This document shows positions 16,372-25,380 of a DNA stretch of 64,000 nucleotides, one piece after another. The stretch is from the NCBI RefSeq assembly GCF_001029435.1, contig NZ_LDOV01000010.1:372001-436000 (forward strand), read 5' to 3'. The DNA is from Photobacterium aphoticum. GTDB taxonomy: Bacteria > Pseudomonadota > Gammaproteobacteria > Enterobacterales > Vibrionaceae. Every line of letters starts with the position of its first letter. The stretch's first letter is position 1. The notes beneath the pieces were generated by a model, which saw only the letters and a program-made list of their open reading frames with translations, had not been told where the DNA came from and searched no databases. Position numbers and translations under genes: made by a program.

Positions 16372-18251
16372 TAAAGACGTCCTCCCTGATAGCGAAATTT
16401 AATGAAATTCTGCGCATTGCTGAGAATTTGAAACGCAGCCTTCAGGTTTCGGCGCTCAAAGTCAGACATATTCTCTGGCTCAATGCTGTTATCCGCTTCG
16501 ATGTCTGCCTCAATATCCAATGCCTGATGGCGAATACGCACCATGTAAATCAATTCCATGGCATCGCGTAAATCTTGTCCGCGTCCTTTGGGTAAAATAC
16601 CCGCCTCAATCACATCATCTAACCGTTCAAACGAGTTTTGCGAACGTGAACCTACGGCCAGCGCATGCACGCGGATCAAATCGGCCAGTGGGGCGGTGCC
16701 ACGACGTTTTAAGTTAATGGAGTTTTTATGGCGCCCATCTTGTTCCATTACAAAATCTTTGAAAAAGCCCAACGGTGGCGTTCGGCTAATGGCATTACGC
16801 GCCAGACAGGCCAGAAAACGGTTATTTTTACGGGCGCGGCGCACGATGAAACTATTGAGCTGTTCGGCCCATTTCACGCGACCATAAACGCCAGCCAGAT
16901 CAAAGAAGATAGAGCTATTCAGTAACGCTTGCGGCTTGGGTTCATCAATCCAGTTGGCAAAACAGTCTTCCCACTGGGTACGCGTTTTGCGCCACTCCGG
17001 ATTGGTCGCCATCACATCACCGTCACAGTAGCTGTAGCCGCATGCCGCTAACCCGTCACAAATGAAAGTGGCCAATTTATCGAAGTATTCCCCATGGAGC
17101 GCTTCATCGTAGCTGTCATCCAGAATCAGCGCATTATCCTGATCAGTCACGATGAGCTGTTCATCTCGTGCCATGGAACCCATGGCAAGCAGGCAGTACG
17201 GAATAGGAGGGGGCCCCAGTTGCTCTTCAGCCAGTTCAGCCAAACGTTGTTTGAAGCTGCGTCCAATTACGGACATGGCACTGCCTACCATATGGGCGTT
17301 TGCATCCTCATTGACCATACGTACAAAGCAGTACTTCACCTGCTCACTGACCAGTTGTAACTCTTCCAGTGTTTGTTGCTGGAAAATAGTACTGACAATC
17401 AACAAGCTGTTTTGCGATTCATAGCGGACAATATCGGTCAGGCCAATCATGCCAATGGGTTGTTTGTTTTGTAGTACAGGCAGGTGGTGTACGTTATAGC
17501 GCAGCATGGTGAGCATGGCTTCAAATACGTAGGCGTTGTGATCAAGTGAAATTAGATCTGCACTCATCACTTCAGAGACGGGCAAGTTGGTGTCTAAGCC
17601 TTGCGCCAATACTCGCGAGCAGAGATCACGATCGGTAATGATCCCAACCAGAGGCTCACTGTCTTCATCCTCGCCATCGAGTTCCGGATTAACGATAAGC
17701 AGGGCTGAGATATTCTCTTCCGCCATTAACATTGCAGCATCCTGAATAGGTGCATCTTTGCTGATGGTAATGGGATCGCGTGACAGCAGAGTGCGCACTT
17801 TCGAGGTGGTTAAATCGTTTTCTTCCGCATGGGTAGATACCACATTGCGTAAGCGTGCGCTGTCTTCGACTTCGACGAAATCGGCAAAGCTGTCAAATTC
17901 ATCACAGAGCTGATTGAAGATGCTTTCGGGAATGCAGTAGACCAGCGTGTCTTCAATCGCGCGGGCTGGCATACGGACTTTGTTGTTCATCAGCAAGCCC
18001 ATCTGGCCAAAAAGATCGCCCGCATCAATGCGATTATACAGTTCGCCTTTGCGGCGATAGATTTCAACCGCACCACTGCGGATCATATAGAGATCATGAA
18101 TACTGTCGCCGGTCTTGAGGATCATGTGATCTGCCCGGTAGTAGGCGACTTCAATGTGCATGGTAATGTGGTGGAGCGTTTCTTCAGGGAGATCAGCAAA
18201 AGGCGGATATTGACTGATAAAGTGAAGAATTTCGAGCTGCTCAGCTTCCAT
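16371..18251 (-). CDS. cNMP-binding / CBS-pair / DUF294 nucleotidyltransferase-like protein
   Basis: A 626-residue multidomain cytoplasmic protein. In order: a cyclic-nucleotide-binding domain (about 10-125, with GDLFGQMGLLMNN), two CBS domains (about 150-280, GIITDRDLCSRVL and GMIGLTDIV), a DUF294 nucleotidyltransferase-like domain with GSMARDEQ and TDQDNALI, and the DUF294 C-terminal helical domain. Family members are predicted nucleotide-responsive signalling proteins (COG2905 type). The start is placed at 18251, where the conserved cNMP domain begins; an in-frame upstream ATG at 18395 would add 48 unlike residues. Coupled by TAATG to the exonuclease. Confidence 0.85.
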   Translation of the reverse strand: MEAEQLEILHFISQYPPFADLPEETLHHITMHIEVAYYRADHMILKTGDSIHDLYMIRSGAVEIYRRKGELYNRIDAGDLFGQMGLLMNNKVRMPARAIEDTLVYCIPESIFNQLCDEFDSFADFVEVEDSARLRNVVSTHAEENDLTTSKVRTLLSRDPITISKDAPIQDAAMLMAEENISALLIVNPELDGEDEDSEPLVGIITDRDLCSRVLAQGLDTNLPVSEVMSADLISLDHNAYVFEAMLTMLRYNVHHLPVLQNKQPIGMIGLTDIVRYESQNSLLIVSTIFQQQTLEELQLVSEQVKYCFVRMVNEDANAHMVGSAMSVIGRSFKQRLAELAEEQLGPPPIPYCLLAMGSMARDEQLIVTDQDNALILDDSYDEALHGEYFDKLATFICDGLAACGYSYCDGDVMATNPEWRKTRTQWEDCFANWIDEPKPQALLNSSIFFDLAGVYGRVKWAEQLNSFIVRRARKNNRFLACLARNAISRTPPLGFFKDFVMEQDGRHKNSINLKRRGTAPLADLIRVHALAVGSRSQNSFERLDDVIEAGILPKGRGQDLRDAMELIYMVRIRHQALDIEADIEADNSIEPENMSDFERRNLKAAFQILSNAQNFIKFRYQGGRL

Positions 18252-18409
18252 GAGTGTATCCGTATGATTCAGGCGTTCTATTGAGTATACCCAATGCGCA
18301 TGAATGAAGGCTGTCTGATAAGCCATACAGCGGATGTAATTGGCGTTTGTCTGCGGGCAAAAGTAGGGTAATGTGAAGGCCATTTCTGATTCCACAGGGA
18401 AGTTTTACC

Positions 18410-18916
18410 ATGCATATTCGCTACTGCACGTTTTCTGATCACGCTGAAGCTATGTTAGCGATTTTTAATGAGGCGATTGCCCATACCACGGCGCTATACG
18501 AATACGAACCCCGCACGATGGAGGTGATGGAACGCTGGTTTGAGGTGAAAACACGGGGGGATTACCCGGTGGTGGGGGCATTTGATCACGATGGGACACT
18601 GATGGGATTCGCTACTTACGGCCGCTTTCGAGAGCAACCGGCTTTTCAGTTCACGGTGGAAAACAGTATTTACCTGGATGCGAAATACCGTGGCAAGGGC
18701 GTCGGTAAAGAGTTAATGAAAACCATCATTACGTTGGCGGAACATCAGGGCTATCACACTATGATTGGCGCGATTGATTTAGAAAATATCGCCAGTTTAC
18801 GTCTGCACCAAACATTTGGATTTCAGGAGTCAGGCATCATTAAACAGGCGGGGTATAAATTTGATCGGTGGTTGGATCTGGCTTTCTATCAACGACTGTT
18901 GGCGACAAATGAATAG
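18410..18916 (+). CDS. GNAT N-acetyltransferase, phosphinothricin/methionine-sulfoximine type
   Basis: A 168-residue acetyltransferase. The acetyl-CoA loop is at AKYRGKGVGKELM and is followed by DLENIASLRLHQTFGF, a segment typical of the PAT/MnaT (YncA-like) subfamily that acetylates methionine sulfoximine, sulfone or related amino-acid analogues. The substrate here is inference. GGGAAG stands upstream of the ATG at 18410. It is divergent from the sensor gene by about 160 bases. Confidence 0.85.
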   Translation: MHIRYCTFSDHAEAMLAIFNEAIAHTTALYEYEPRTMEVMERWFEVKTRGDYPVVGAFDHDGTLMGFATYGRFREQPAFQFTVENSIYLDAKYRGKGVGKELMKTIITLAEHQGYHTMIGAIDLENIASLRLHQTFGFQESGIIKQAGYKFDRWLDLAFYQRLLATNE

Positions 18917-19134
18917 AGGCGAGCGGGCTTTTGTCAGAAAACCGTAAAAAGCGATCAAAAAAGCGACATTTAATTTGAAATAGGCATTAAAACTGCAATT
19001 TTTATTGAAGTTAAAAGCGATTAATACATAATACTGTTTATTTATCCAGTTAATGAGACGTGTGCATACACCGTTTGACTAGACTGATAGTCAAGTAAAG
19101 CCAAATTGGTGAGGGTGATGCGTGCGCATAGTAT

Positions 19135-19905
19135 GTGATTATAGTGGCTAATTTCAATACACATCTTGGAACAGCCGCACTTACCAGCAGTATTGCGGCC
19201 ACCGCCTTACTGTCTGCGGGCCATGTGGTGCCGATCACGGCATTGTGGCTGATGCTGCTGGGTACCATTGGTGGGCTGTTGCCGGACATCGATTCTGACA
19301 ATTCAACCTCGATGCAAACCTTGTTTCGAATATTCGGAGGGTTGATCACCTTCAGTTTTGTCGGGCATATATACCGCATGGTTTCCATGCTGGAATTAAT
19401 GGTTTATGGCACGTTTTGTTATTTAACGATTCGATATAACTTTAAAGCAACGTTAGAAAAATTCACAGTACACCGAGGCTGTTGCCATTCGTTGGCCTTT
19501 GTCGTTTTATTCGGTCTATTTACCGTCTGGTTATTATATTTATTGGGGTATAGCGACAAAACCGCCTGGCTGTCCGGCTTGTTTGTGTTTTACGGTGGCA
19601 TCGTGCATTTATTATTGGATGAGCTATACAGCGTAGATTTAGCCAACCGACGATTGAAATTGTCGTTTGGAACGGCGCTGAAAGTCTTCTCACCCCGTAA
19701 TCCGTTTATCAGTGCCTTACAGTGTGCCTTGATTGTGGTGTTGTACATGCAAAGTCCTCCTTGGCAGGATACATGGCATCAATTGAGTAATTGGAGTGAA
19801 TTTCAATTCAAGCCGGATTGGCTTAACCGTGAGCAGGTTAGCGAATTTTGGCAGGATGTGGTGTCTTCTACCAAAGATGCCATGAGCCGCAACCATGACA
19901 GTTAA
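19135..19905 (+). CDS. YdjM-like membrane-bound metal-dependent hydrolase
   Basis: A 256-residue inner-membrane protein with about five to six hydrophobic helices. The NTHLGTAA start, the GGLLPDIDSD motif and HRGCCHSLAF followed by HLLLDELYS are hallmarks of the YdjM/DUF457 family, whose Asp and His residues suggest a metal-dependent phosphatase or hydrolase. Start is uncertain: GTG 19135 forms a GTGA overlap with a six-codon upstream frame (19118-19138) that has a GAGGG site, while GTG 19144 would give the family-typical MANFNTHL. The C-terminal 50 residues are soluble and variable. Confidence 0.75.
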   Translation: MIIVANFNTHLGTAALTSSIAATALLSAGHVVPITALWLMLLGTIGGLLPDIDSDNSTSMQTLFRIFGGLITFSFVGHIYRMVSMLELMVYGTFCYLTIRYNFKATLEKFTVHRGCCHSLAFVVLFGLFTVWLLYLLGYSDKTAWLSGLFVFYGGIVHLLLDELYSVDLANRRLKLSFGTALKVFSPRNPFISALQCALIVVLYMQSPPWQDTWHQLSNWSEFQFKPDWLNREQVSEFWQDVVSSTKDAMSRNHDS

Positions 19906-19947
19906 TTTCACGTGAGCTAACGGGATTAGGCTGTTGCATGACAAAAG

Positions 19948-19973
19948 AAAGGGAGCCAAGTGCTCCCTTTTTT
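19948..19973. terminator. Bidirectional intrinsic terminator
   Basis: AAAGGGAGC with GCTCCCTTT around CAAGT; TTTTTT follows on plus and TTTCTTTTG on minus. It serves the YdjM-like gene and the convergent small membrane gene. Confidence 0.88.
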
Positions 19974-20025
19974 GATCTTTGCTGATGCGGCATTGTTGAT
20001 AAGCGTTGGGCTTAGCGCATTCGCG

Positions 20026-20304
20026 TTAGGTTGACGCGGCCACCTTGGGCTTGCTTTTAAAGATATTCACAATGGCTTTAAGGGTGTAATAACCACATAC
20101 CACCGTGAATAATACGGCACAAAATGCTTCACCGTGATGAGTTGCAACGCCGATCCAGGCTAATGCCTGCCCACCAAAATCTTTCACGTGTGCCAATGCC
20201 CATTGATAGACAATGTAGAGCTTTGTCAGGGTGATAAAGACTAAGTAAGCTTTACCCCATGGGGTAGTAAGAAAATATTTAACTTTAGACCAGAACTGCT
20301 TCAT
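20026..20304 (-). CDS. Small membrane protein, unknown function
   Basis: A 92-residue protein with two to three hydrophobic segments (about 18-37, 43-52, 58-80) and basic ends (MKQFWSKVKYF; FKSKPKVAAST). GAGAGG precedes the ATG by a short spacer. It is not recognised and has no operon partner; a terminator follows on its strand. Confidence 0.65.
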   Translation of the reverse strand: MKQFWSKVKYFLTTPWGKAYLVFITLTKLYIVYQWALAHVKDFGGQALAWIGVATHHGEAFCAVLFTVVCGYYTLKAIVNIFKSKPKVAAST

Positions 20305-20418
20305 ATAACCTCTCGGTGAAATAACAGAATGCTGTTGACGAGAGAAATCATATGATCGACGGATATGGCGTTTTTACCAATTCACGCCACTACGGACAGG
20401 TCGTAAAGAGAGACAATA

Positions 20419-21354
20419 TTAAGACATAAAACTGATTGTAAAGGCCTCTTCGGTCAATGATGCGGTTTCACTGAATGTCATCACCTGATTTTTACCTTGG
20501 CGCTTGGCATAGCTGAGCGCTAAATCAGCGTCTTCTAATAACTGGCTAAGTGAAATATCGCTATTATTTTGAGTGCGGATGCCCACACTGATGGTCAGTG
20601 TAATCATGCCTTCAGAGGTCGGTATGCGTAATTTACTGATCCGCCAACGCAGCCGTTCGGCTAAAATCTTGGCAAAATGTTCGTTAGTGCGGGGTAATAG
20701 AATGAGGAACTCTTCGCCGCCCCAGCGACCAATAAAATCACTTTTACGTATGCTGTGTTTACAGCAATCAGCAAACTGTCTGATGACAGCATCACCTGTC
20801 TGATGCCCATAGCAGTCATTAATGAGTTTAAAGTCATCCAAATCGATAAATAGACAAGAAAGAGCGCTAGATTCTTGTGTCGCTTTCAGACTTTGTTGAT
20901 GGAGAATAACATCGAAGCCATTCCGGTTGGTGAGGCCGGAGAGCACATCCACATACGCCGTTTTCTCTAGCTGACTATATTGATTGTACTTTTCAGTAAT
21001 ATCAATCATTGTCATTTGTACAACAGGGGTTGATTGACGGTAGGTAAGCGACTCTGCAGCCAGTATGTGGGCGATAGCACCAGAAGGTTTGGTTATACGA
21101 TAGGTATAAATTGAAGAGGGAGTCTTGCCATTTAGTATATCGTGATAGCGTTGTTCTGCATCAGAAGGGTGAAGCCCAAAAAATAAGGGAAGGAGACTGG
21201 GGAGATTCAGAATGTCATCAACACTATCAATGCCGAGAATGTCGCATACATTTTCGTCGGCATAAAGCGGCTTGTAGTGATCGTGAATTAATGTGCCAAA
21301 TAGGCCAGCAAAATGATGATCACGATCGCGTTCTATTCGTGGATAGGTTGTCAT
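20419..21354 (-). CDS. Diguanylate cyclase, PAS-GGDEF
   Basis: A 311-residue cytosolic protein. Residues about 15-125 form a PAS-like sensor domain (with Ile-Tyr-Thr-Tyr-Arg-Ile strands and MIDITEKYNQ exit). The GGDEF domain follows: DLDDFKLINDCYGH metal-binding segment, active-site GGEEF at 212-216, and an intact inhibitory I-site RKSD at 203-206, so it should make c-di-GMP with product feedback. The start is put at the ATG 21354 with AAGGAAG upstream (11-base spacing); longer in-frame starts at 21411 and 21417 lack ribosome sites. Confidence 0.88.
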   Translation of the reverse strand: MTTYPRIERDRDHHFAGLFGTLIHDHYKPLYADENVCDILGIDSVDDILNLPSLLPLFFGLHPSDAEQRYHDILNGKTPSSIYTYRITKPSGAIAHILAAESLTYRQSTPVVQMTMIDITEKYNQYSQLEKTAYVDVLSGLTNRNGFDVILHQQSLKATQESSALSCLFIDLDDFKLINDCYGHQTGDAVIRQFADCCKHSIRKSDFIGRWGGEEFLILLPRTNEHFAKILAERLRWRISKLRIPTSEGMITLTISVGIRTQNNSDISLSQLLEDADLALSYAKRQGKNQVMTFSETASLTEEAFTISFMS

Positions 21355-21655
21355 TGAGTGTATAGCTTCCTTGTTATTTCCTTTGGGTATATACGAAGGC
21401 GCTTTGCGCATATGCAATTTATAGTTATGTCATTAGCGATAATATGTGATGTTAGTTCAAAAAAACAAGTTAATGACATCTGAAATACATGTTGAATGAA
21501 AAAACTTTGAGGTCAGTCATTATCTAAATTCATTTGGAATAAACCAATTACATACATTTAGAGAATACAGCGTTCAGAAGGGCGTTCAAAATGGCGCTCA
21601 AAAACAATAGGTATTTGAAATTAAACGGAATGATTGCTGGTAAATTAAAGAGGGA

Positions 21656-22660
21656 TCAGGAAGAAAGGTAACGTTGGCGATAGTGCTTAGGTGAAAACCC
21701 TGTCATTTTTTTAAACGCGCGTGAAAAGTGGGCGAGATTAGCATAGCCAATTTCATACGCGATGGTCGTTAAAGAATATTGTTCGTTTTCCATTAAGCGG
21801 CAGGCAGTTTCCAGTAGGAAGCTTTCTTTGAGTTGACGGAAACTGGTATTTGCACTCGCCAGTCGACGTTGTAATGTGCGTGGCGTGGTCTCCAAAATTT
21901 GCGCGGCTTCTTCAATGGTGAGGGTTTGCTTGACAAGATACGGACGAAGTGCGTGTTGAATGGACTCGATATAACTCATTGCAGCCGGCGCATCCGCTGA
22001 GTGTTCAATGGGACTGAATTGGGCCGATGTGGGGTAGGGCATGGCCATGATAGCGTCGGTCAGGGCGACAGCCGCGATACTGCGATCGGTGTAAAACGAG
22101 ATATCTTTATTATCCAGAATAATTGCCAGCTCATCAGCGCCATGCGATTGCAGTGCAATTTGGCTGGGTAGCCAGTCACTGCGGGTCAATGTGCGGATAA
22201 GCTCAATAATAAACAAAACAGAAAATATCTCGGCCCAGTGAAATCCTGCCGTATCGTCTTTGGGTTTTTGTCGGCAAAGCCAGGGCATATCATTAAAGCG
22301 ATGAATACTGATCTGTGTTGAGGGGGATTCATGCTTAATGGTGACCGTGAGTTGCTGCAGGGCATCTTCAATGGTCGTTACATGGTGGAGGCGTTGTAGC
22401 ACTTTGGGTATGAAAAACGTTTTAATCTCATGGCGCAGAATCATGCCATAGTGATACGGGTCGGCCTGCTCGGCCATCAGCGCCAGCAAGTGTTGAATTG
22501 GGGTGGTCGAGACAAATTCATAAGGCTGCCGAAGAATGTTACTTGGCAACCCAGCCGCTTTGAGCAGAGGATAGATGTCATGCTCAAAGTGTTTAATCAG
22601 TGTGATAAAAGCATTGGCGTGGGCGGTGTGAATCAAGGGTACCAGTGTTTTATCATGCAT
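21656..22660 (-). CDS. AraC-family transcriptional regulator
   Basis: A 334-residue regulator of the OruR/ArgR-like type: an N-terminal ligand-sensing domain of about 230 residues and a C-terminal double helix-turn-helix with TPRTLQRRLASANTSFRQLK and YEIGYANLAHFSRAFKKMTG. The start is ATG 22660 with GAGTTAGG just upstream; a longer frame to 22720 would start at TTG inside the preceding gene. It is 10 bases after a 61-codon gene, so the two form an operon. The inducer is unknown. Confidence 0.85.
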   Translation of the reverse strand: MHDKTLVPLIHTAHANAFITLIKHFEHDIYPLLKAAGLPSNILRQPYEFVSTTPIQHLLALMAEQADPYHYGMILRHEIKTFFIPKVLQRLHHVTTIEDALQQLTVTIKHESPSTQISIHRFNDMPWLCRQKPKDDTAGFHWAEIFSVLFIIELIRTLTRSDWLPSQIALQSHGADELAIILDNKDISFYTDRSIAAVALTDAIMAMPYPTSAQFSPIEHSADAPAAMSYIESIQHALRPYLVKQTLTIEEAAQILETTPRTLQRRLASANTSFRQLKESFLLETACRLMENEQYSLTTIAYEIGYANLAHFSRAFKKMTGFSPKHYRQRYLSS

Positions 22661-22670
22661 GATGCCTAAC

Positions 22671-22856
22671 TCATGAATAGGAATTAAGGGTTTCTTCAAA
22701 TTCGATGTGAGCGCGCTCAAGTTGCATCATCAGCATATCGAGATCGGTGTTATCACCGGTTCTGATTGCCTGACGTACTTGCTCCTGACAATCCTCAAGT
22801 CTTTTCTTCGATGCTTGTTTTTCAAAAATTTCGCGCAAACTTTCTGCCTGATCCAT
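22671..22856 (-). CDS. Small helical protein upstream of the AraC gene
   Basis: A 61-residue charged, almost fully helical protein (MDQAESLREIFEKQASKKRL and onward). GAGAG five bases before the ATG at 22856 decides this start; an earlier ATG at 22949 would run through palindromic operator-like sequence. No family recognised. Tight linkage with the regulator suggests a partner or co-regulated stress protein (inference). Confidence 0.6.
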   Translation of the reverse strand: MDQAESLREIFEKQASKKRLEDCQEQVRQAIRTGDNTDLDMLMMQLERAHIEFEETLNSYS

Positions 22857-22894
22857 GGTTTCTCTCATCTTAGCTATGTGTCCGTATCCCAGAG

Positions 22895-22973
22895 GATAAT
22901 AAGTGATTAATTGCTTATTATCGCCTGAATAAAATAGTTGATATTCCATTTGTGGAATATGATCAACATCACA
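22895..22973 (-). promoter_or_regulatory. Palindromes and CRP-like site before the 61-codon gene
   Basis: Three elements: GATAATAAG (22895-22903) with CTTATTATC (22914-22922); a perfect ATATTCCA-TTTG-TGGAATAT palindrome (22941-22960); and, on the minus strand, TGTGATGTTGATCATA (22958-22973), one mismatch from the CRP consensus TGTGA-N6-TCACA. They lie 39-117 bases upstream of the start and probably control this gene and the AraC regulator. Confidence 0.5.
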
Positions 22974-23565
22974 TAATGCTCAAAACGTATTATTATCAAT
23001 TGTGTATAAATGTGTCAAATAAGGCCGAATTTCGATGCATTCTCTGTGTTACTGCGTGCATTGCTTCAGTAACATTCAAAGAGATGTCAAACAAATGACG
23101 CCTTTATCAGCAACATACCATGTTGAACAAATCGAAGTAACAAATCCCTCAATACGATGAGGTTTTTGCGATGTAAAGCAAATAAACGAACAAATATAAC
23201 AGAGGTAATTACATGTAAAATATACAATTTTGACTGTTTTACATGTTTTCTATATGCAGTTGAGAGTAGGGGAAGTGGACGAGCTCTACTATTAAATCAG
23301 GAAGAACGACGGTTTTTTGTGTAAAAGAATGGCCCGCTTTTCTGTCACTTATTTTATAAAAACAAGGAAAAATGCTGAAAAGCTATCGTGGATAAATGGA
23401 CGCAGATGAAGGCAGAGAGATGTACACAGTGGTGCTGACATCGGATGAGTGGGCAGAGAGTACGATGCCATATTTCTGGCGAGAAATGAGGCAAATCGCA
23501 CAGTGAACGATTTACCTCATTATGTTTTTTACGCTTACAGGGCGGCCGACTTATTGGCTTCGGGT
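22974..23565. other. Long AT-rich intergenic region with several hairpins
   Basis: No protein gene is convincing. It contains a hairpin at 23047-23074 (TGTTACTG with CAGTAACA), a 5-bp stem plus TTTTT at 23147-23167, and a 10-bp inverted repeat at 23211-23246. The first two together could be a plus-strand small RNA of about 130-160 nt, which is speculative. The right end is the 3' flank of rhlE, where no intrinsic terminator was found. Confidence 0.4.
23211..23246. repeat. Inverted repeat 10-16-10
   Basis: ACATGTAAAA (23211-23220) is the exact reverse complement of TTTTACATGT (23237-23246). The left arm also contains ATG directly followed by TAA, seven bases after AGAGG, a start-stop arrangement. 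Confidence 0.65.
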
Positions 23566-24930
23566 TTATTTATCCGATTGAGCTTTTACCGGGCGGTTTT
23601 GTGCGCCGTTGCCATTGCGAGAGGCTGGTTTTTTACGACGCGCTGGGCGACGGTTTTCTGCCTGACCTTCTGTGCGTTTTTTCTCACCACGATGCTCTGA
23701 ACGTGCGTTGTCGTTGCGATTATTGCGCGCAGGGCGATCTTGATTCTCCGGACGACGATTCTTCGGTACGTAGTTAAGGATGGAAACCGGTACTGGTTTT
23801 TTCGGCGCAAAGCCTTCAATCTCTTTACGTACGATTAAATGGCCCAGACGGGATTCAATCATGCACAGGTTTTTGAAGTCATCTTTAGAGACCAAAGAAA
23901 TCGCTTCACCGGATGCGCCAGCACGGCCGGTACGACCAATGCGGTGTACATATTCATCGGCAGGGAACGGCAAATCGTAGTTGATAACGCGGCTTAGTTC
24001 GTCAATGTCGATACCACGTGCAGCGACACCGGTGGCTACGAGGTACTTTAACGTGCCTTTTTTGAAATCATCCAATACTTTGGCACGTGCATCTTGGCTG
24101 CGTCCGCTGTGGATCGCTTCTGCCACAATGCCGCGTTTTTCCAACTGAGACACCAACTTCGCGGCACCGTGTTTGGTTTCAATGAAGATCAACGCCTGAT
24201 CCCACTGATTTTCATTGATCAGGTGGCTCAGAAGGGCTGATTTCTTGTCTTTATCAACGGTAGTCAGCCACTGGTCAATGTTTGGCTTGGCACTGTCGTC
24301 TTTGGTTACCGAGATCTCAACCGGATTATGCACGGCCGTTTTAGCCAGTTCACGCACCTGACGAGACAAAGTGGCTGAGAACAGCATGTTCTGACGATCA
24401 AGCGGCAAGCGTTCAACAATGTCATTGATCTTTTCAATAAAGCCCATGTCTAGCATGCGGTCGGCTTCATCCAGCACCAGTACTTCAATTTCTTCAAAGT
24501 ACACGGCTTTTTGGCTGTGCAGATCCAACAAACGGCCCGGTGTGGCTACCAGAATATCGACACCTTCAATCAGGCGCTGTCTCTGTGGCTTGTCGTCCAC
24601 ACCACCGTATACCGCCAGTGATGTCAGGCCAATGTACTTGCTGTATTGCTCGACATTGTCTGCGACCTGAACCGCCAGTTCACGGGTTGGCACCAATACC
24701 AGTGCGCGAACACGCTTTTTACGCTGTGTTTCGCCTTTGCTTAGCATTTCAAGGATAGGTAGCGTAAAGCTCGCCGTTTTACCGGTACCGGTTTGCGCAG
24801 CTGCAATCAGGTTTTTGCCGGTTAATGCAACAGGAATGGCTTTTTCCTGAATCGGCGTAGGAGATTGGTAACCTAATTCAGCGATGGCTTTTAAGATTGG
24901 ATCGCTCAGACCAAGGGTAGAGAATGGCAT
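23566..24930 (-). CDS. rhlE: DEAD-box ATP-dependent RNA helicase RhlE
   Basis: A 454-residue helicase with all superfamily-2 motifs: Q motif near SPTPIQEKAIP, Walker A AQTGTGKT (45-52), PTRELAVQV, DEAD (154-157), SAT (185-187), and HRIGRTGRAG. The C-terminal 70 residues are Arg/Asn-rich and disordered (ENQDRPARNNRNDNARSEHR), typical of RhlE RNA-binding tails. Probable roles are ribosome assembly and RNA decay in the cytoplasm. A second DEAD-box gene lies at 55751-57091. Ribosome site is weak (GAGAC). Confidence 0.92.
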   Translation of the reverse strand: MPFSTLGLSDPILKAIAELGYQSPTPIQEKAIPVALTGKNLIAAAQTGTGKTASFTLPILEMLSKGETQRKKRVRALVLVPTRELAVQVADNVEQYSKYIGLTSLAVYGGVDDKPQRQRLIEGVDILVATPGRLLDLHSQKAVYFEEIEVLVLDEADRMLDMGFIEKINDIVERLPLDRQNMLFSATLSRQVRELAKTAVHNPVEISVTKDDSAKPNIDQWLTTVDKDKKSALLSHLINENQWDQALIFIETKHGAAKLVSQLEKRGIVAEAIHSGRSQDARAKVLDDFKKGTLKYLVATGVAARGIDIDELSRVINYDLPFPADEYVHRIGRTGRAGASGEAISLVSKDDFKNLCMIESRLGHLIVRKEIEGFAPKKPVPVSILNYVPKNRRPENQDRPARNNRNDNARSEHRGEKKRTEGQAENRRPARRKKPASRNGNGAQNRPVKAQSDK

Positions 24931-25380
24931 GGAAAGTCTCAGTTGAATGAAATCATGTGATGGTTAACTGCTATAGCTAACGACATAACGTGAATTCTAT
25001 CACGAACTGAGAGAAGAATAGTGTTTGATGATGAAAAACATGTAGCAGGCAAAGAAGCGGCTTTTCACATACATACAATATGGAACAAACAACTTGCCTC
25101 GTACAATGCGCTTGATTTTACGGGGTATGTAAGCCGATTTCTGTACACCACGCCATGTGCTGGTCTGATTAACCGAAAGGCAGACGGTGTGTTTAGTTGT
25201 ATGGATGCTAACAGCAATTGTGTTCTATCAAGAAATTTCGAGTGATCTCACAGAGATAAGCTGGTCACAGAGAACCACCGGCAAGTAACTGTCGCTATAA
25301 TTTATCGCTATATCATTCCCCCTTAAACGTGGCTGGTACGAACGTGGCAGAACCGCGTAGCATGATGAGAAAGGAACAAC
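24931..25380. other. Intergenic region rhlE / exported protein
   Basis: The leftward part is the rhlE leader; DEAD-box genes often carry long leaders. A 74-codon GTG frame at 25021-25245 has no ribosome site or recognised features and is not called. No clear promoter or hairpin was identified. Confidence 0.4.

Noticed and set aside
23449..23700. 83-codon plus-strand frame at the rhlE end
   Set aside because: Mostly antisense to the Arg-rich tail of rhlE; no ribosome site.
25021..25245. 74-codon plus-strand frame between rhlE and the exported-protein gene
   Set aside because: GTG start without ribosome site, no recognisable motif and no neighbour support.
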